From Tetrahymena thermophila SB210 (lineage: Eukaryota > Ciliophora > Oligohymenophorea > Hymenostomatida > Tetrahymenidae), in contig NW_002476185.1 of the NCBI RefSeq assembly GCF_000189635.1, positions 186,001 to 250,000 of the forward strand: a stretch of 64,000 nt of DNA, in the 5' to 3' direction. Below, in pieces: positions 1 through 13,177 of the stretch. Within the stretch, counting starts at the first letter, position 1; every line of letters begins with the position of its first letter. The position numbers and the translations under genes are program-made. Below the pieces are notes generated by a model. It was not told the DNA's origin and did not search any database. It worked only from the letters and a program-made list of their open reading frames with translations.

Positions 1-3000
1 TCTGAATTGAGAAAAGATTTTTCTGAATTCAAATTTTGGCTTGAAGATTTTGTGGAATATCACTTTTATCAAATAGTTGAATATCAAACGAAAAACAACA
101 GAATCAAAAAGGAAATATGTAAACATTTTTTATAGAAATTTGATATAAAATTATTTTTTATCTCAATTGATTACCGTAGATTCTCGTTAATTAAGGACTT
201 TTTTGAGTAGTATTTAAAAAATGTTTATATTAAGGACTAAATTTTTACAAAAATTTTGATTTGAATTTGTCCTTAATTAACGAGAAACTATGGTAATTAA
301 TTATTTAGGTATTTTCATTCATTTAAATTTTATTTCAATATGAAGAATAAGTAGTTTATTGATTTTTTAAAATTAAAGATGTCTATTTTTACTTTTGGAG
401 CTTTGAGATTTATAATCTTAAGAATTATATAAAAGCACTTTACTTGATGAAACAGCATTTTGCTTTAGTTAAAAATAAATCAATTATATTTTTATCTATT
501 GAGTATTGTGTTTCTATTATTATTGAGAGCTTAATTAAAGAAAGAGATAAATCTATGATTTATTCAAACAAGTAAAGCGATATTTAAGATGCAATGCTGG
601 TTAGAAAGTTTAGTCATTTATTTAACAGTGAGTTCTAAGTGATTAAATATAAAGAATATATTTCTAATTTAATAAATAAAAAAATTGAAATTTGTGATAA
701 GCTAATCAATAATTACTCTTCTTTACAAAATTTCAACAAGGATATCAAATAATTGGTTAAGGTAACAAAGAATTTATTTTAATTATTTGAAAAAATTTAT
801 TAATTAATTTAAAAGTCAGTAGATCAAATTGAAAAAAAAATGAAGACTGCTCTAAGTGGGGATTAAGAAAATGTTCATTATCTCAAATTATTATCTCTTA
901 TAAATTAAGTTTTGTACTGCCATCCTCAGCAGTCATATGATTATGAAGCTTAAATTGTAGATATCACAAATAGGGATAGATCCTTAGAGAAAGATGTAAT
1001 TCATTCGATTTCTATTCTAAATGGAGATGTTGCTTCAATTGTAATGAGTTACAAAGATTAAAAGTGTTAATTAGAAAAATACTCAAATAGAACTCCTAAT
1101 TTTTTTGGATATAATAATGAGGAGTTTAAAATTATCAAAATTCCAGAACCTCTCTTACCTGATATAATTGCTGTATATCATAATTACTATGTAGGTAGAA
1201 TTGTTAGAGAAGGAACTCCTAAAATTTTAAGAAGATATAGGTAGTTAGTAGCCAAGAGCAAAGTAAATTAATAAATAAAATTATATGTTAGATTAATCAA
1301 ATCTTTAAATTAGTTTTTTCAAAATTCTAATAATTATTATAAAAACTTTAAATATTATAAAAAATTGAATATTTAGCTTATTTTGAAATATTTACAATTA
1401 TTTTGAACATAAAATAAATAGTCAGGATTCTTATTTCCAGTTAAACTATTTGCTGATTATTTCTTTAATATCCATGATAGCCTCTGTTTTTCAGCATTGC
1501 TTCTTAAGTTATAAACTAATTGCGAATACATTTTGGTAGAACACGATGGATATATACAGGGATTTTCTGAAGGGTTTTACTAATTTTTAAGGGAAACTTC
1601 TAAATGTTATAATTTAGATCCCAATTTACTGATGCAAGCAAATATAAAAATTGTCTTCCCGTCACTTTTAGAGTTTTTAAATAAGTATGATGAAAATGGA
1701 ATTACACCTAACATGACTAACCACTTCACAATGGAAGTTCCGAAGAGTATTTTTTAATAATTTAATTTACTAAAGATTCTTAAATATTTTTTTATTTATT
1801 TATTTATAGGGCTAAATGAATACATAAGAGAATTTATAAATAGAAAAAAACAATTGTAAGAAAATGTGGCTGGAGAAGCTGTGTTAGTTTCTACAAAAAA
1901 GTTAGCATTTGTCAAGAAACTTATATTTTTCTTTTTAAAACTCTCCACTAAATTTTTTAAAGAGCAAACAACTGTTTATGACGTAAAAATGAGGATAACT
2001 AAAGACTTTTTATAGTTTACTAAAGACAACTAGGTGATCAACTAGAATTTATTTGTCTTAGAAATTACTAATATGACTATCTCCAAAACTTTTGAAAATA
2101 TTGATGAAGATGTCAATCTCTTTTAACACAAATAAGGCAATGCAAAGACATAAAAAAATTAAAAAGTATAGTAAAATTAAGAATAGCATTAAGAGTAATA
2201 AGTACAGTAAAAATTTGAAGTTGTCAAAAGTAATTAATTAGAATCTGGATTTTTGGAGAGTAATTTAGATGGATTAAAAATTGAAAGTAATTTAGAAGAA
2301 GTAAAATTGTAAAATAATTAAGAAAATGCAAAAACAGGTATAGAGTACAAACAATCAAAATTTGTTAGTTAAGAGAGTCTATAGGTAAAATAGTAAGCTT
2401 CCACTTAGAATAATCTGAAGCTTAATTTGAAGGATATTCATGTAGATTTATCTAACTAAAAATTAGATGTAGAAAAGAAAAGTAGTGAAGTTATTTATGA
2501 CTAAGGTTAATCAATAAATTTGTTAGAATCTTAAGAAAGTTAATAAAGAAAATAAGTCATTCAATAGGTTTAGAATAAGCTACCTTTAAATGAGTTGAAT
2601 GTAAAGTAAATAACACCCAAGAATCAAACTCCAAAATAAATAGCAGAATAAAAAAAGAAAACTTATATTACATAAATAACTTTAAACAAATACTAAGAGG
2701 TCGCATCTTAAAATGAATCAAAATAATTACCTCCAAGTGTAAATATAAGGCGTTAAAGATCTAGAATCGATGAGCATGATCCAATTTAAATTAATCCTAA
2801 TGATCATGAAAAGAATGATATTGAAATTCTCAATAAATAACTTTAAGAGGGATTTATGGATATCATTGATTAAGAATAAATTGAAGGGATTTTACCTGCA
2901 TAATGTAAAGAAAAACCTTAAGCAGAAGAAGAAATTGAGAAAGAATTTTTAAATTTTTGTTCACTAACTTCTTACGTTCCTTCTCATCCAACTTAAGTAA

Positions 3001-5559
3001 TGATTTAGATTAAATTATTAGTTTTTTAAAAGTTATTTACATTAAAATTAGTCTCCATAGCACAAGTAGTCAAAACAGTTGTCAGATCCAAAGGTAAAAA
3101 AAATAAATAAGAAAGTATTTCACTTACTCTATGATAAATTAACAATAGGTTTTAGATAAAAAAATATCTATAAATGAGTAGATAGTCAAAGCTCCAATCT
3201 AGGAAGAAAACGAATAACATGAAAAAGATGGAAATGCTGAGCAAGATGATGATTAAAATAATGGAGAACAAGGTGAAGGTGAAGATGAAGATGATGAAGA
3301 AGATTTAGAATAAGAATATATAAATTAGAAGGAAGGACTATTTTAGAGTAGGAAAAAGACAGAAAATTCGTATGGAAATTTAAAATCATTTATGGAAACA
3401 AGCAACAAAATTACAATTGCAGATAAAAAAAGCAAAAAGCAAAGAGTTGATGGAAATTCTAATTCTTATATAGAATAGGGAATGTAAATAAACTCAAATG
3501 TCAAAGAAATAGCCAAAACAGCTACTGATAAAACAACTCCAGCTTTTGTGAAAAACATATACTTTATGTTCACTTTTTAATGGGTAGTCTTCATAATAAT
3601 TGTGATTGTCTCATGCTTAAATTATTACTAAAATTTCACAACTTTTTAAACTAGCATTGATGTTATGTCTTTCTCAGCTTCAATCATGTAAGGACTCACT
3701 CAATCTATACTTTCAACAAACTTCTTATTCCTCTAAAAAGAGAATTTAATAGACTTTTCTTCAGATATTTGGCATGCTTCTCTTTTAAATCATATGTTGC
3801 CAATTGGATATTCAAATTATTAAACTTATTTAGAAACAAGCTTGCAATGGTCTATTTCAAACCCAGGCATGCAGACCTTTTTGAAATCAGAGTAAATTTT
3901 TTATTTTTAAATTTATTTTTTTAATAATTAATAAATATTTTGTCTTAATAGAAATTTCATAAATTATTAGAATCATTTTTTTAATTTAAATTAGTGAAAT
4001 ATTTATTTTGATTTATAGATTGTGATTTAAAATAAAATTTTTAATAGGGTTGATTTCGATTTTTGGGTAACCGATACACTGAGCATTTAATAATACAAGA
4101 ATATTCCTATTACAAGTGGTCTGTAAATGATAGGAATGTCTATTTTTCAAGTTGTTTAAAATCAAAACGCTAGTTATGTAAACTTCTAAACCTATCCTCG
4201 ATAAATAGCAGTAAATTAGAGAGGCATTCTTTAAATATTTAATCAGACTAATGAAGATATTTTGAAGTTTATTAGTAATGATAAAAGTTACTTCTATCAA
4301 ATTAATCTGTTGGTATTAATCTTAGGCTTACTTTCAATAGTTTGCTCTTTTGGGCTTATTTTTAATTCTTTGCATATCTTATAGACATAAGAGAAGAAAA
4401 TTTTAGGATTGATATCTCGTATAACAGAAGAGGATGCACTCAAAATGATTAGCCTACTAGAAATATCTAAAGATTGCGTAGATCCTTCTAATTAAGACTA
4501 TTTAACTGTAAATTTGAAAGCATTTGAAGAAAGAAACATTGGAGATAAAAGATCTTTAAGGTAGTCAAGAAAAACTAAACAAAAAAAAATTAAAAGCAAT
4601 TACCTTAATGATAGAATAGTTGTAAATAGGCTCAATACTTCTTACAGTTATCTGATTATATCTATTTTATTGGTTCTAGCATGTGCTACTTTGCTCTATG
4701 TAAAAACTTTTAAAAATATTCAAATTTTTTAAATGTTATTTTAATAAAATAGGGATTCATTAATTTTTAGTCATTGATAAATAACTTTAATAGCCCACTC
4801 TAATATAATAGTGACTTTTTGACTTCATACAAGCAATACTCCTCAATGATATCTAATTTTGATACTATAGTGGCTAGTAAACTTGCCAAATAAAAATTGA
4901 ATTACAATTAAGGTATCTTAACTCCCTCTTAAGAAAGTAGTATGATATCTGACTTATAATAATAGTTAAATTATTGGGAAGATTATTTTAACTAAGGTTA
5001 TAATTAATTATCACAAGGAGTTATATCAAATCAATTTTCAAATGGACTAAGATAAATTAACGAATAAGGATCTTGTAACTTAAGTCCACAGATTTTTGAT
5101 GAAATATAACTCTAAAAATGTGATTCTGTAATGAGTGGAATAATGTCAAAAGGATTTATACCTGAAATTAACACAATTTTAAATTAAATAAATGGTGCAA
5201 TATCCACAGCTTTTAATGATTAAGAATAATTAACATACTATATCTAAAAAGAAAACTACTTAGATCAAACAAAAGTTTCTATTTTACTTTTGAATATATT
5301 CGACTAGATAAAAAATCTTTTGCATTCAAGCATTACTTCAGTCTTAAATAATTATGGGTAAATCACAATAATTTTATTCACTTGTGGTTCTATTGGTTAC
5401 TCTATCATACTAATAGCAGGATTTTCATACTTTTATATTACATCATTCAGAGATTTTTAATATTTGAGGAGAGGAGTCATTTTAATGCCTTTTTCGCGTC
5501 TTGCTCTGGATAATCATACTATGAACTTGTTAAATAATACGTTATAAATAAAAAAATGA
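1..5559 (+). CDS. TMC-like multi-pass membrane protein with PAS domain (5' partial)
   Basis: The gene is already open at base 1 (frame 1), so its 5' part lies outside the window. It ends at TGA 5557-5559. Visible order: a Lys/Asn-rich helical region, a PAS-like segment (FFGYNNEEFKI, then LLPDIIAVYHNYYVGRIVREG, about 1109-1220), the block SGFLFPVKLFADYFFNI after an intron, a Q/K-rich linker, an acidic stretch (about 3192-3330), then a C-terminal half with membrane segments flanking extracytoplasmic loops (for example WVVFIIIVIVSCLNYY near 3580). This is the arrangement of the tiny-macrocysts-like PAS membrane proteins that are expanded in ciliates. Introns supported by phase are 119-378, 1263-1421 and 3892-4018; at least one more lies near 4.7 kb. 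A paralogue sits at 43528-50875. The ligand and function are unknown; a sensory role is an inference from the PAS domain. Confidence 0.7.
170..297. repeat. Palindromic element with about 29-bp inverted arms inside an intron
   Basis: The left arm at 170-198 and the right arm at 269-297 are reverse complements with about two mismatches over 29 bases. Each arm contains the core CGTTAATTAAGGAC or its complement. The loop is 70 bases, and an additional partial copy (TTAAGGAC) lies at 230-237. The whole unit falls inside the intron at 119-378 of the TMC-like gene. It could be a MITE-like remnant or simply a hairpin-forming intron structure. No transposase is present. Confidence 0.6.
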
Positions 5560-6913
5560 AAATATATTTTAAATCAAAAACTTATTTTCTTAATCAAATT
5601 TTTATTTTTTTTTACATATTTTTTTTTATTTGCGAAAAACGCATATTTTTAGGTAATTATTAAAATTGTTTATATTCTTCTTGAATGCAGTTTACTACTA
5701 TTTATAATAATTAATTTGCTTTTTTGCTAAAAATGGATATTTAGTGTTTAAAATTTAAAAATATGCACTTCTGTCTCTTAAAATTCTCAATTAATATTCT
5801 TTAAATAATTTTTATTGATTTTAAAATTTAAACTCTTCTAATTTCTTTATAAAAAATATTTTGTTACAAACAAATAAAATTCAAGTAATAATTTTTTACA
5901 GAAAAAATGCATTTCAAATTTAATTTCAGTAAAAAAAAATAAAACAAAAAAACTTTTAATTTATTTGATAAAATATTAGCAAATTGAGGAATTTTGATAA
6001 ATTAATTGCTACTATATTTTTTTATTCATAAATATATTTTCACTCAGTGAAAATTTTCTTAAAAAAAAATCAATTTGTTTATTTCCATTTAATATTTTGA
6101 AAGCAATCTTAAAAAATTCTTTTATCATGAATTTTTACTTTAATAAAAGAATATTAAAAAGAATTACAGGCAACAGATATTTTTAATCACCTCAAAATAT
6201 AAGACAAGGTGTAAGAAAAAAATTTAATTCATTCATAGGGAATCAATAAATTATTTTGGGATATTAAATATAAAAGAAATTATTAATTGATGATTAAGAT
6301 TGGGTCATTTGCAAAATATTTATTTAATTTCAAAAAGTAAATGTAGCTCCACTTTTGATAATCTTTATATTTACTCAATTATTAATTTGCAACTAAGCAT
6401 TTTTTCGCAATTAGTAATTAACCAAATCAAAATTATTTATCTTTAAAAATGAGGGTTTTTTGAATTGATCATTTATATTTAAACAGTTCTTATTTTGAAT
6501 GTATATAAATATTATAAAAATATAAACATAGAGTGGAGTTGATCTTATTTGTTTGTTTAAATTATTAATTTACAAGCAAATCATATTTTATCAATTTCAA
6601 AAAAATTAAGCCACATTATAATAATAAATTTGAAAGCAAATCCTATTAATTAGGCTTAAATTAAATTTCTAATTAATTTAGATTAAATATTTGCAAAATT
6701 TTCTAATAAAATTCTGTGTTAATTTCATTTTTATAAAGAATAGCATTCACAAAGTGAACGAAAAACATTACAATCGAAAATTAGAAGTTTATACAATTTT
6801 ATAAATATAATAAAGTTAATGATAAATATTTCGATTTTGTTAATATAAAATTTATTTAGGGTCAAAATTTGTATAAATTAATGTTTTATTTGCTTAAAAA
6901 ATCATTTTTTTCC
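5560..6913. other. Intergenic, convergent 3' flanks, no gene seen
   Basis: This AT-rich spacer lies between the 3' end of the TMC-like gene (+) and the 3' end of the first YeeE-type gene (-), so it should hold two 3' UTRs and polyadenylation regions. I found no open frame with coding character on either strand and no RNA gene. Confidence 0.6.
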
Positions 6914-8029
6914 TCACAAAGATGCAATTTTTTCTAGTTCAAGGGATTTCCTTTCAAATGCTTCTCTTGGTAGAGTTGACAAGGATGTAACTTTTAGAAG
7001 TTAATATTTCTTTTGTTAATAAGAATCATAAACACTTACAAATTTCTATCCAACTCCAAATGCAATCAACCATACAATAGAAATGTGTAAGCTAAAAATT
7101 GAAATAAGTCCCATAGCAGGTCCTGGACATAATCCACCTAAGCCCCAAGACAAGCCAAATATAATTGAGCCTGCGATTAACCTAAGATCAACTTCTTTTT
7201 TAGTAGGAAGTGATAAAGATTTATGCAAAATAGGTTTTTGCTTTTTATATATCATATAGTTAAAAGTAATCACATTCAATCCTACAGCTGTTCCTAATAA
7301 AAACAATAGCGAAGGATCCCAATTTTCATACATAGATAAAAAGCCTAAAATCTTTGATCTTCTATACATACCTCCATATCCAAGTCCTACTGAAAATAAA
7401 ATACCAGTTACTAACCCCACTAAAACTTCAGAGATAGACTTCTTTAAATAGTAAATTATAAGAAGTATTGCTAGAATAAACAAGCTTAAACCTAAAACAA
7501 TACCAGCGACGATATCATAATTTACATTTTCTGTAATATCTTTAGTATTTTCATTATTGTTCAAAAAGGGTTCATAATGTCTGAGGGTAGCCAATCCAAT
7601 ACCCATAGGAAGAAATAACCCTACAGATATCCAACTTCTTAATGAAAAGCGAGGCAAACCGCAAACGCCATGACCGCTTGTGCATCCGTTAGACATTTTT
7701 GTTCCAACACCTGCAAAAAATCCAGCTAAAGCAAATCCAATGTAATTTAAATCTCCAACCATTTACTAAGGAGTATCAAATATTTTGCTAGAATTCCATA
7801 CATTATCAAACCCATAAATAAAGTAGAATACAGCAGAAGTACCTATTAACCCACACAAAAGAGCAGCTTTCCAATGGTATTATTCCATTTCCAAATTAGT
7901 AATTGAGTAGAAAATACCTGAAAATCCTGTAACTCTACCTTTCATATAGAGATTAAATGAGGAGCTTAAGCTTATAAAAAAACCTCCAATAATAGCTAAT
8001 ATAATATCAGAAACTTCAAAGTAGACCAT
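6914..8029 (-). CDS. YeeE/YedE-family sulfur (thiosulfate-type) transporter, copy 1
   Basis: An intronless frame of 371 residues. It starts at ATG 8027-8029 (MVYFEVSDII) and ends at TGA 6914-6916. It is a hydrophobic multi-pass protein of the YeeE/YedE (DUF395, 'sulphur transport') family. Family signatures are clear: [20 protein letters not shown] near residue 115, GLGYGGMYRRSKILGF, and [11 protein letters not shown] near the C-terminus. The Cys residues in the first and last blocks match those the bacterial transporters use to relay thiosulfate. Two in-frame TAA/TAG codons near 7763-7770 just before an internal Met, and others downstream, are read as Gln. The last 45 residues are polar. A paralogue of similar length lies 537 bases upstream on the same strand. 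The substrate is inferred from the family and the membrane in which it sits is not evident. Confidence 0.88.
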
Positions 8030-8566
8030 TTATTATTTTTTTTGTTTTTATTTTTCAAATTATTAATTTTTTAGATTTTTTAATTATTAATTAATTATTG
8101 ATTAAAAAAAAATTTTTTTTGCTTGTTTATTTAATTCATATCAGAAAAGGTTTACCTGTAAATACTAGATTTAATAAGATCTAAATATATAACTCAATAA
8201 TTCATCACTCAATTATTTCTTTTTTTAATATTGTAATATCTTGAATTGGTTATACTTGATAAATTCTTAAAATTTTAGCATATTTGAAATGAATATAAGT
8301 TTATAGACTAAGATAAAGAGATTTTTTTAATTACACTATTTTCATCCGAATTTGCTTAGTCTATGATAATTTTTTGCAGACTTTATAAAAGTTTTTGAAT
8401 AAACAAATATTTGATAGATATAAATACTTTAAAAATTAAAAATTAATAAAATTAATATATATATATATAAATGCTATACAAAAGCTTGCTTGAACGTGCA
8501 TCCATTTTCTATTTTACATTTTTTTAAATTTATAATAAATTATTAAAATAATTCTATTTGTTTTAT
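8030..8566. other. Spacer between the tandem YeeE-type genes
   Basis: A 537-base AT-rich stretch between the stop of copy 2 and the start of copy 1, both on the minus strand. It should hold the 3' UTR of copy 2 and the promoter of copy 1. It includes an (AT)n run near 8455-8470 and the string AAAAGCTTGCTTGA at 8480-8493, which recurs exactly at 13579-13592. No coding frame was seen. Confidence 0.5.
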
Positions 8567-9730
8567 TCATAGACCTGATGTTTGTTTTGAGAAATTAGAG
8601 ACTTGCTATGAAATAGCTGGAGTACATTAACTATTTTTGGCATTAATAAAGAGAACTTAATTTATTGGTGAATCTTCTTTTTGTTGTGGTTATTAAAAGA
8701 CAGATTTTTATTTTGTTTGCTTTTCTTAATGCTTATCATATAAAGTAACAGTATATTGACCAAATGCAAGAAAAATTAACCAAACTACACTAATTTAAAG
8801 ACTAAAAATAGGAAGAAGACCCATAGCCGGTCCTGGACAAAGACCACCTAAACCCCATCCAAGTCCAAATAATAAAGACCCCACGATAAGTCTTGCGTCA
8901 ATAGTTTTATTTGTGGGAATCTAAAGTTTTTCTGCTAATAGGGGCTTTTTAACTTTATTTTAAATTATATAAAAGGTGATCATATTTAAACCAACTGCAA
9001 ATCCTAGGACAAACATAAGAGAAGGATCCCAATCTTTACTGATTGAAAGAAAGCCGCTAATTTTAGATCTTCTAAACATTCCTCCAAAGCCAAGACCTAT
9101 TGCAAATAAGACCCCTGTTACATATCCAACAACAATATCTAACTTATCTTTCTTTTCAATAAGTAACAAGATTATAAAAATCAAAAGAGATAAAGCTAAA
9201 AATATATTAGCGCAAATATCATATTAAAATGAATCTATCAAGTCTACTCCTTGAGCTTCATTCAAAAAAGGTTCATGGTATTTCAAAGTAGAAAGTGCAA
9301 TTCCTAAAATCAGAAAAACTCCAACAGAAACCCAACTTCTTTAAGAAAAGCGTGGTAATCCGCATACTCCATGACCACTTGTGCATCCATTACTTAATTT
9401 AGTTCCTATTCCAACAAGATAACCTGCTATGGCGAATCCAACAAAATCTAAATCTGCTATCATAGTGGTTGGTGAATCAAAAATTTAAGTATTATCCCAA
9501 ACTTTATTGAATTTAAAAATGTCATATAATACAGCAGATGTAGTAATTAATCCACAAATTAAAGCAGCCTTCCAATAGAAAGAACTTCTTTCAAAGCTTA
9601 TTAGAGAATAAAAAATACCAGAGAAACCTGTTACCCTGCCTTTCATATACAGATGGAAAGAAGTGCTTAAGCTGATTGCAATTCCTCCAAACGAACTTAA
9701 TATAATATCAGCTAAAGTTAATTATACCAT
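8567..9730 (-). CDS. YeeE/YedE-family sulfur (thiosulfate-type) transporter, copy 2
   Basis: An intronless frame of 387 residues from ATG 9728-9730 (MVQLTLADII) to TGA 8567-8569. It is colinear with copy 1 over its whole membrane part: [73 protein letters not shown]. The signature Cys residues are kept in both copies, so neither looks decayed. The C-terminal tail of about 55 residues is Gln/Lys/Ser-rich and differs from copy 1, which suggests a tandem duplication followed by divergence of the tails. The family is mainly bacterial and is patchily found in protists and fungi, so an ancient transfer is possible. Transport of thiosulfate or another sulfur compound is inferred from the family. Confidence 0.88.
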
Positions 9731-11523
9731 AATTGAGATTATTTAAAAATTATGTTAATTGGGTTTTCTATTTGTTACTATTTTACTATTAATTAAAAAT
9801 TTACTTTAGTGTATATTCCTTCAATAATGAAGTTTTTAAAATGTTAGCTTTCATATAACTTTTCTTTTAGAAATCTAAATATCGTCACTTAAGTAATAAG
9901 ATTTGCTTTGAAAATCGTCAAAATTTGTTCTTGCTAAATTCTACTTCTAAAATAAATAATTAAAGACAAATCTTTCCATAAAATTTCTTTTTAGAATAAA
10001 TTTATACTTAATGACTGGTCATGTTTGCTTAAGACCAAAAATTTCTTTTGTATTAAATTAAATTAAATTCTATTTATTCCAAATAAAAATTATATTTATT
10101 TTTAGTATTTTTACTAAATTAATTAAAATATTCATTACTATTAATATTTGTTAGCAAAAATTTAATACTTTTTATCTTAATTTAACTCATTTTTTATTTT
10201 CAACATTTATTTATTTTTAAAATAAACAAACAAACTATCTACATTTTATATACTAATTTTAAACGAAATATATTTTATTTGCTTTTATCATGTATTAAAC
10301 TCATAGTATTAAATTTTTTAGATGAAATGATTAAAGAAAATAATCAAACATATTATGAATTCTTTGACTTTATGACACCATAATTATTTATTTAAGATTA
10401 ATTTTGAAAGTTCTCCTTTAGAAAAAAATTAACTATTTTACTCACTAAAAAATGAATTATTCATAATAGTAAAATTGGGTTTTTAAGGAATTAACTTTTA
10501 TTTGTAATTAACTATCATTCAAAAACTAAATCAAAAATTTAAAAATTTAAATTTGTTGTTATTCTTTATGTATAAATATAATGTAAATCTTCATTAATTA
10601 GCACCCTCCCAACCCAATTAAACAAGTCTAAATTGGCAAAAATTTTACTAAAAATAATTATTATTTTTTATTTTAAATTAAGATCATAAAAAAACTTATA
10701 TTAAGGTGAATTTAATTTAAGGTTCAAATTTTAAAAAAAGTAATTATTTCTTCATGCAGCTTAATTTAGGGTTGACTGTAATTATATAATTAAATTATCT
10801 ATAGTTATCATACCACAATATTTAGGTTAAAAATGGTAATATTTCATAGAAAATATATGATAATTTATAAAATAAAAATAATTCTTTTTAATAAAAACTT
10901 TCAAAAAGTTTTGTAAAAAATTTGGAATAAATGTAATTATTTAGCTTACTATTTTTATAAAGTGAAATGTTTGTTAAATTAATAAAAGTAGGAATAATAA
11001 TTTCAAAGAATAAACACCTTTAATTCTTTAAATAGCAAATAAATTATTGTTTATTACTCAATACCACAAAAATAGTTTTTATTAATTTATTACATTGCTT
11101 TTTTTATGATTAATGACAAAAATATTTTAAAAAGTTTATTAATACAAAAAATTTTACTTTAAGAAATTTCATATGTAGTTTAATGAAATATTTACAATTT
11201 TCAAGTTGATTATTTAATAGATTCCTGATTAGGTATTTGGTTGTAAAATAACCTCAAAATATATATTTCATTTTTCTAAATTATATTAAAGCTTAATAAT
11301 TAAAAAAAGTTAAAGATAGGATTTTCAAACTATAGTTAATCCTATTTAGTAATAAACTTCTATAATAAAATATTATCTATTAAATAGCAAGATTAAATAT
11401 AAATAGCATTTAAAAATATTAAAAACATTTTAGGAGAAGACCAAATATTTAGCTCAAATTAGATATTTATATTTTTTAAGCTATTAGCATATTTGTAAAT
11501 ATAGAAAAGCAAGATAATAAAAA
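9731..11523. other. Divergent intergenic region, no gene seen
   Basis: A 1.8-kb AT-rich region between the start of YeeE copy 2 (-) and the start of the 7TM-RGS gene (+), so it should contain both promoters and 5' UTRs. A locally C-rich patch (GCACCCTCCCAACCC, about 10601-10615) stands out. I saw no coding frame or RNA gene. Confidence 0.55.
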
Positions 11524-13177
11524 ATGTTCAGTGAACCTGCTTACATTGCGATTCCAGGGGCTTTTATAACATTTATTACTGCTATTCCTCTTTGGTACTT
11601 TTATAGAAGAAGCGATAGGTAAATATATAAAGCAAGATCTCCACTTTTAAGCATAAATTGTTTGATATTTGAGTTAATTTGCTTTTGGATTATTTTAGTT
11701 TCATCTGTAATTAATTATAATGAGGAACTTCCTACATAGATGAATGTGACTTTATGGCAATGCCCTAATGAAAATTCAGTTATAAATTTGGATAGATAAG
11801 TTACATTAAATACAATTTTAATAGCAATATTCACAGCAAGTAAAAATTCATAAATTCTCCTATTCATAGCAAGATGTTTTAGAATTACATGTGCTTACAA
11901 TATAAAATGGGAAAGATACAGAAAATTAACTTAATTTTTCATAAAATAGACAAATGTTTTAGTTATTATTTACATTTTATGGATAGGAGTTTTCTTAATG
12001 ATTTATTTTTATCCATATTTATCTCCTTTTAGCTTTTGGATGATAGATATTTACAAAACTAACCTTACAAGATATATTTTTAGCTCTATTTTTACTATAT
12101 ATTTTACACTTTGTGTAATAGCATTACTTTTCTGCCTACAATTAATCGATATTACGGACTAAAGATTTAAGATAAAATATGATATATAAATAATAATCTC
12201 TTGCTTTATATTCACCAATTTATTTTTTTTTGCGACTTAAAATGTATAGTGCTCTTATGAAATCGATTATTACTTTTTAGGAATAAATCCTTACTTTTGG
12301 ATAGTCATAGTGCTTGACTTGTGGGTTGTGGTAGCCACAGGATATATAGTCATTTATGTTGATATGAAATAGTAAGGTGAATCATATGTCTTATTTCACG
12401 AAACTCTTATAGAAAATATACAAAATTTTATGCTACACAAAGATCAATACGACTACAAATAAATATTTTCCCTTTTTCTTAACAATCTTGCTTATGATAA
12501 TAAGAAAAGTTCTTTTAGTTCTTAAGTTTCAGAAAACCATTTGAAAAAATCTATGATTATATACGATTTATATATAGATATTATTTTGATTGAAATAAAT
12601 ATAAATGAAGATGATTCAGAGATAGAATCTATTTAGGCCTAGAATAACAATAATAATAATGCAGAAACCTAAATATAATCATAATTTTAATCTATAATAA
12701 GCGATTATTTTACACCAACAAATAAAGACACTTACCTTGGGGCTTTATATGGTAAATCTTTTATTATTTAATTTTATCTTGAGCTATTTTTATCAAATTA
12801 ATTCCAATTAAATTATATAATAGGTTACTAAAATAAAAAAAATAATTTAAAATGAATAAGTTTTTTAAATATTATTTGTTATTTTGTTTGAAATTATTTT
12901 AACAATACTAGAATGTAATAAATATTTTATAATAGGGATTGATTAATAATGTAGAAGAAATATGGATTTATTCTAGTAAAGTGAAACAAGCTCAGTATCA
13001 ATATCAAATTAGCTAGTAAATGTAATAATTACAAAAACAAAATCCTATATGAATGAATTCTTTAATGAATTTAAAAAGACTCATTCTTTTCACTTTATTA
13101 GAATTATGATGGCTAATAATAGCTCTGTATGTTAGAGATTAGCATCATTTAACCTGATTTCTTTTAACAATTAATGA
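11524..13177 (+). CDS. Seven-transmembrane protein with RGS-like C-terminal domain
   Basis: Two exons (11524-12751 and 12936-13177) joined across a 184-base GT-AG intron give 489 residues in consistent phase. It starts MFSEPAYIAIPG and ends at TGA 13175-13177. About seven hydrophobic segments can be counted in the first 280 residues, from AIPGAFITFITAIPLWYFY to YFWIVIVLDLWVVVATGYIV. The cytoplasmic C-terminal part resembles an RGS fold in pattern: HETLIENIQNFMLHKDQYDY, then SQVSENHLKKSMIIYDLYID, and finally MNEFFNEFKKTHSFHFIRI. The combination recalls plant RGS1-type receptor/GAP proteins and the 7TM-RGS proteins known from ciliates. The RGS call rests on weak motif similarity and is less certain than the membrane topology. 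It could be an orphan 7TM protein with an unrelated tail. Confidence 0.6.

Noticed and set aside
7046..7762. Treating the 238-codon standard-code frame as the full transporter gene
   Set aside because: The flanking TAA/TAG codons encode Gln; the frame continues in both directions with family-conserved membrane segments to 6914 and 8029.
8976..9227. Plus-strand open frame of 83 codons
   Set aside because: Antisense to YeeE/YedE copy 2, whose family motifs are unambiguous.
6914..9730. An operon-like sulfur-metabolism cluster
   Set aside because: Only the two transporter paralogues are present; the neighbours are signalling and membrane proteins with separate promoters, so no pathway clustering is visible.
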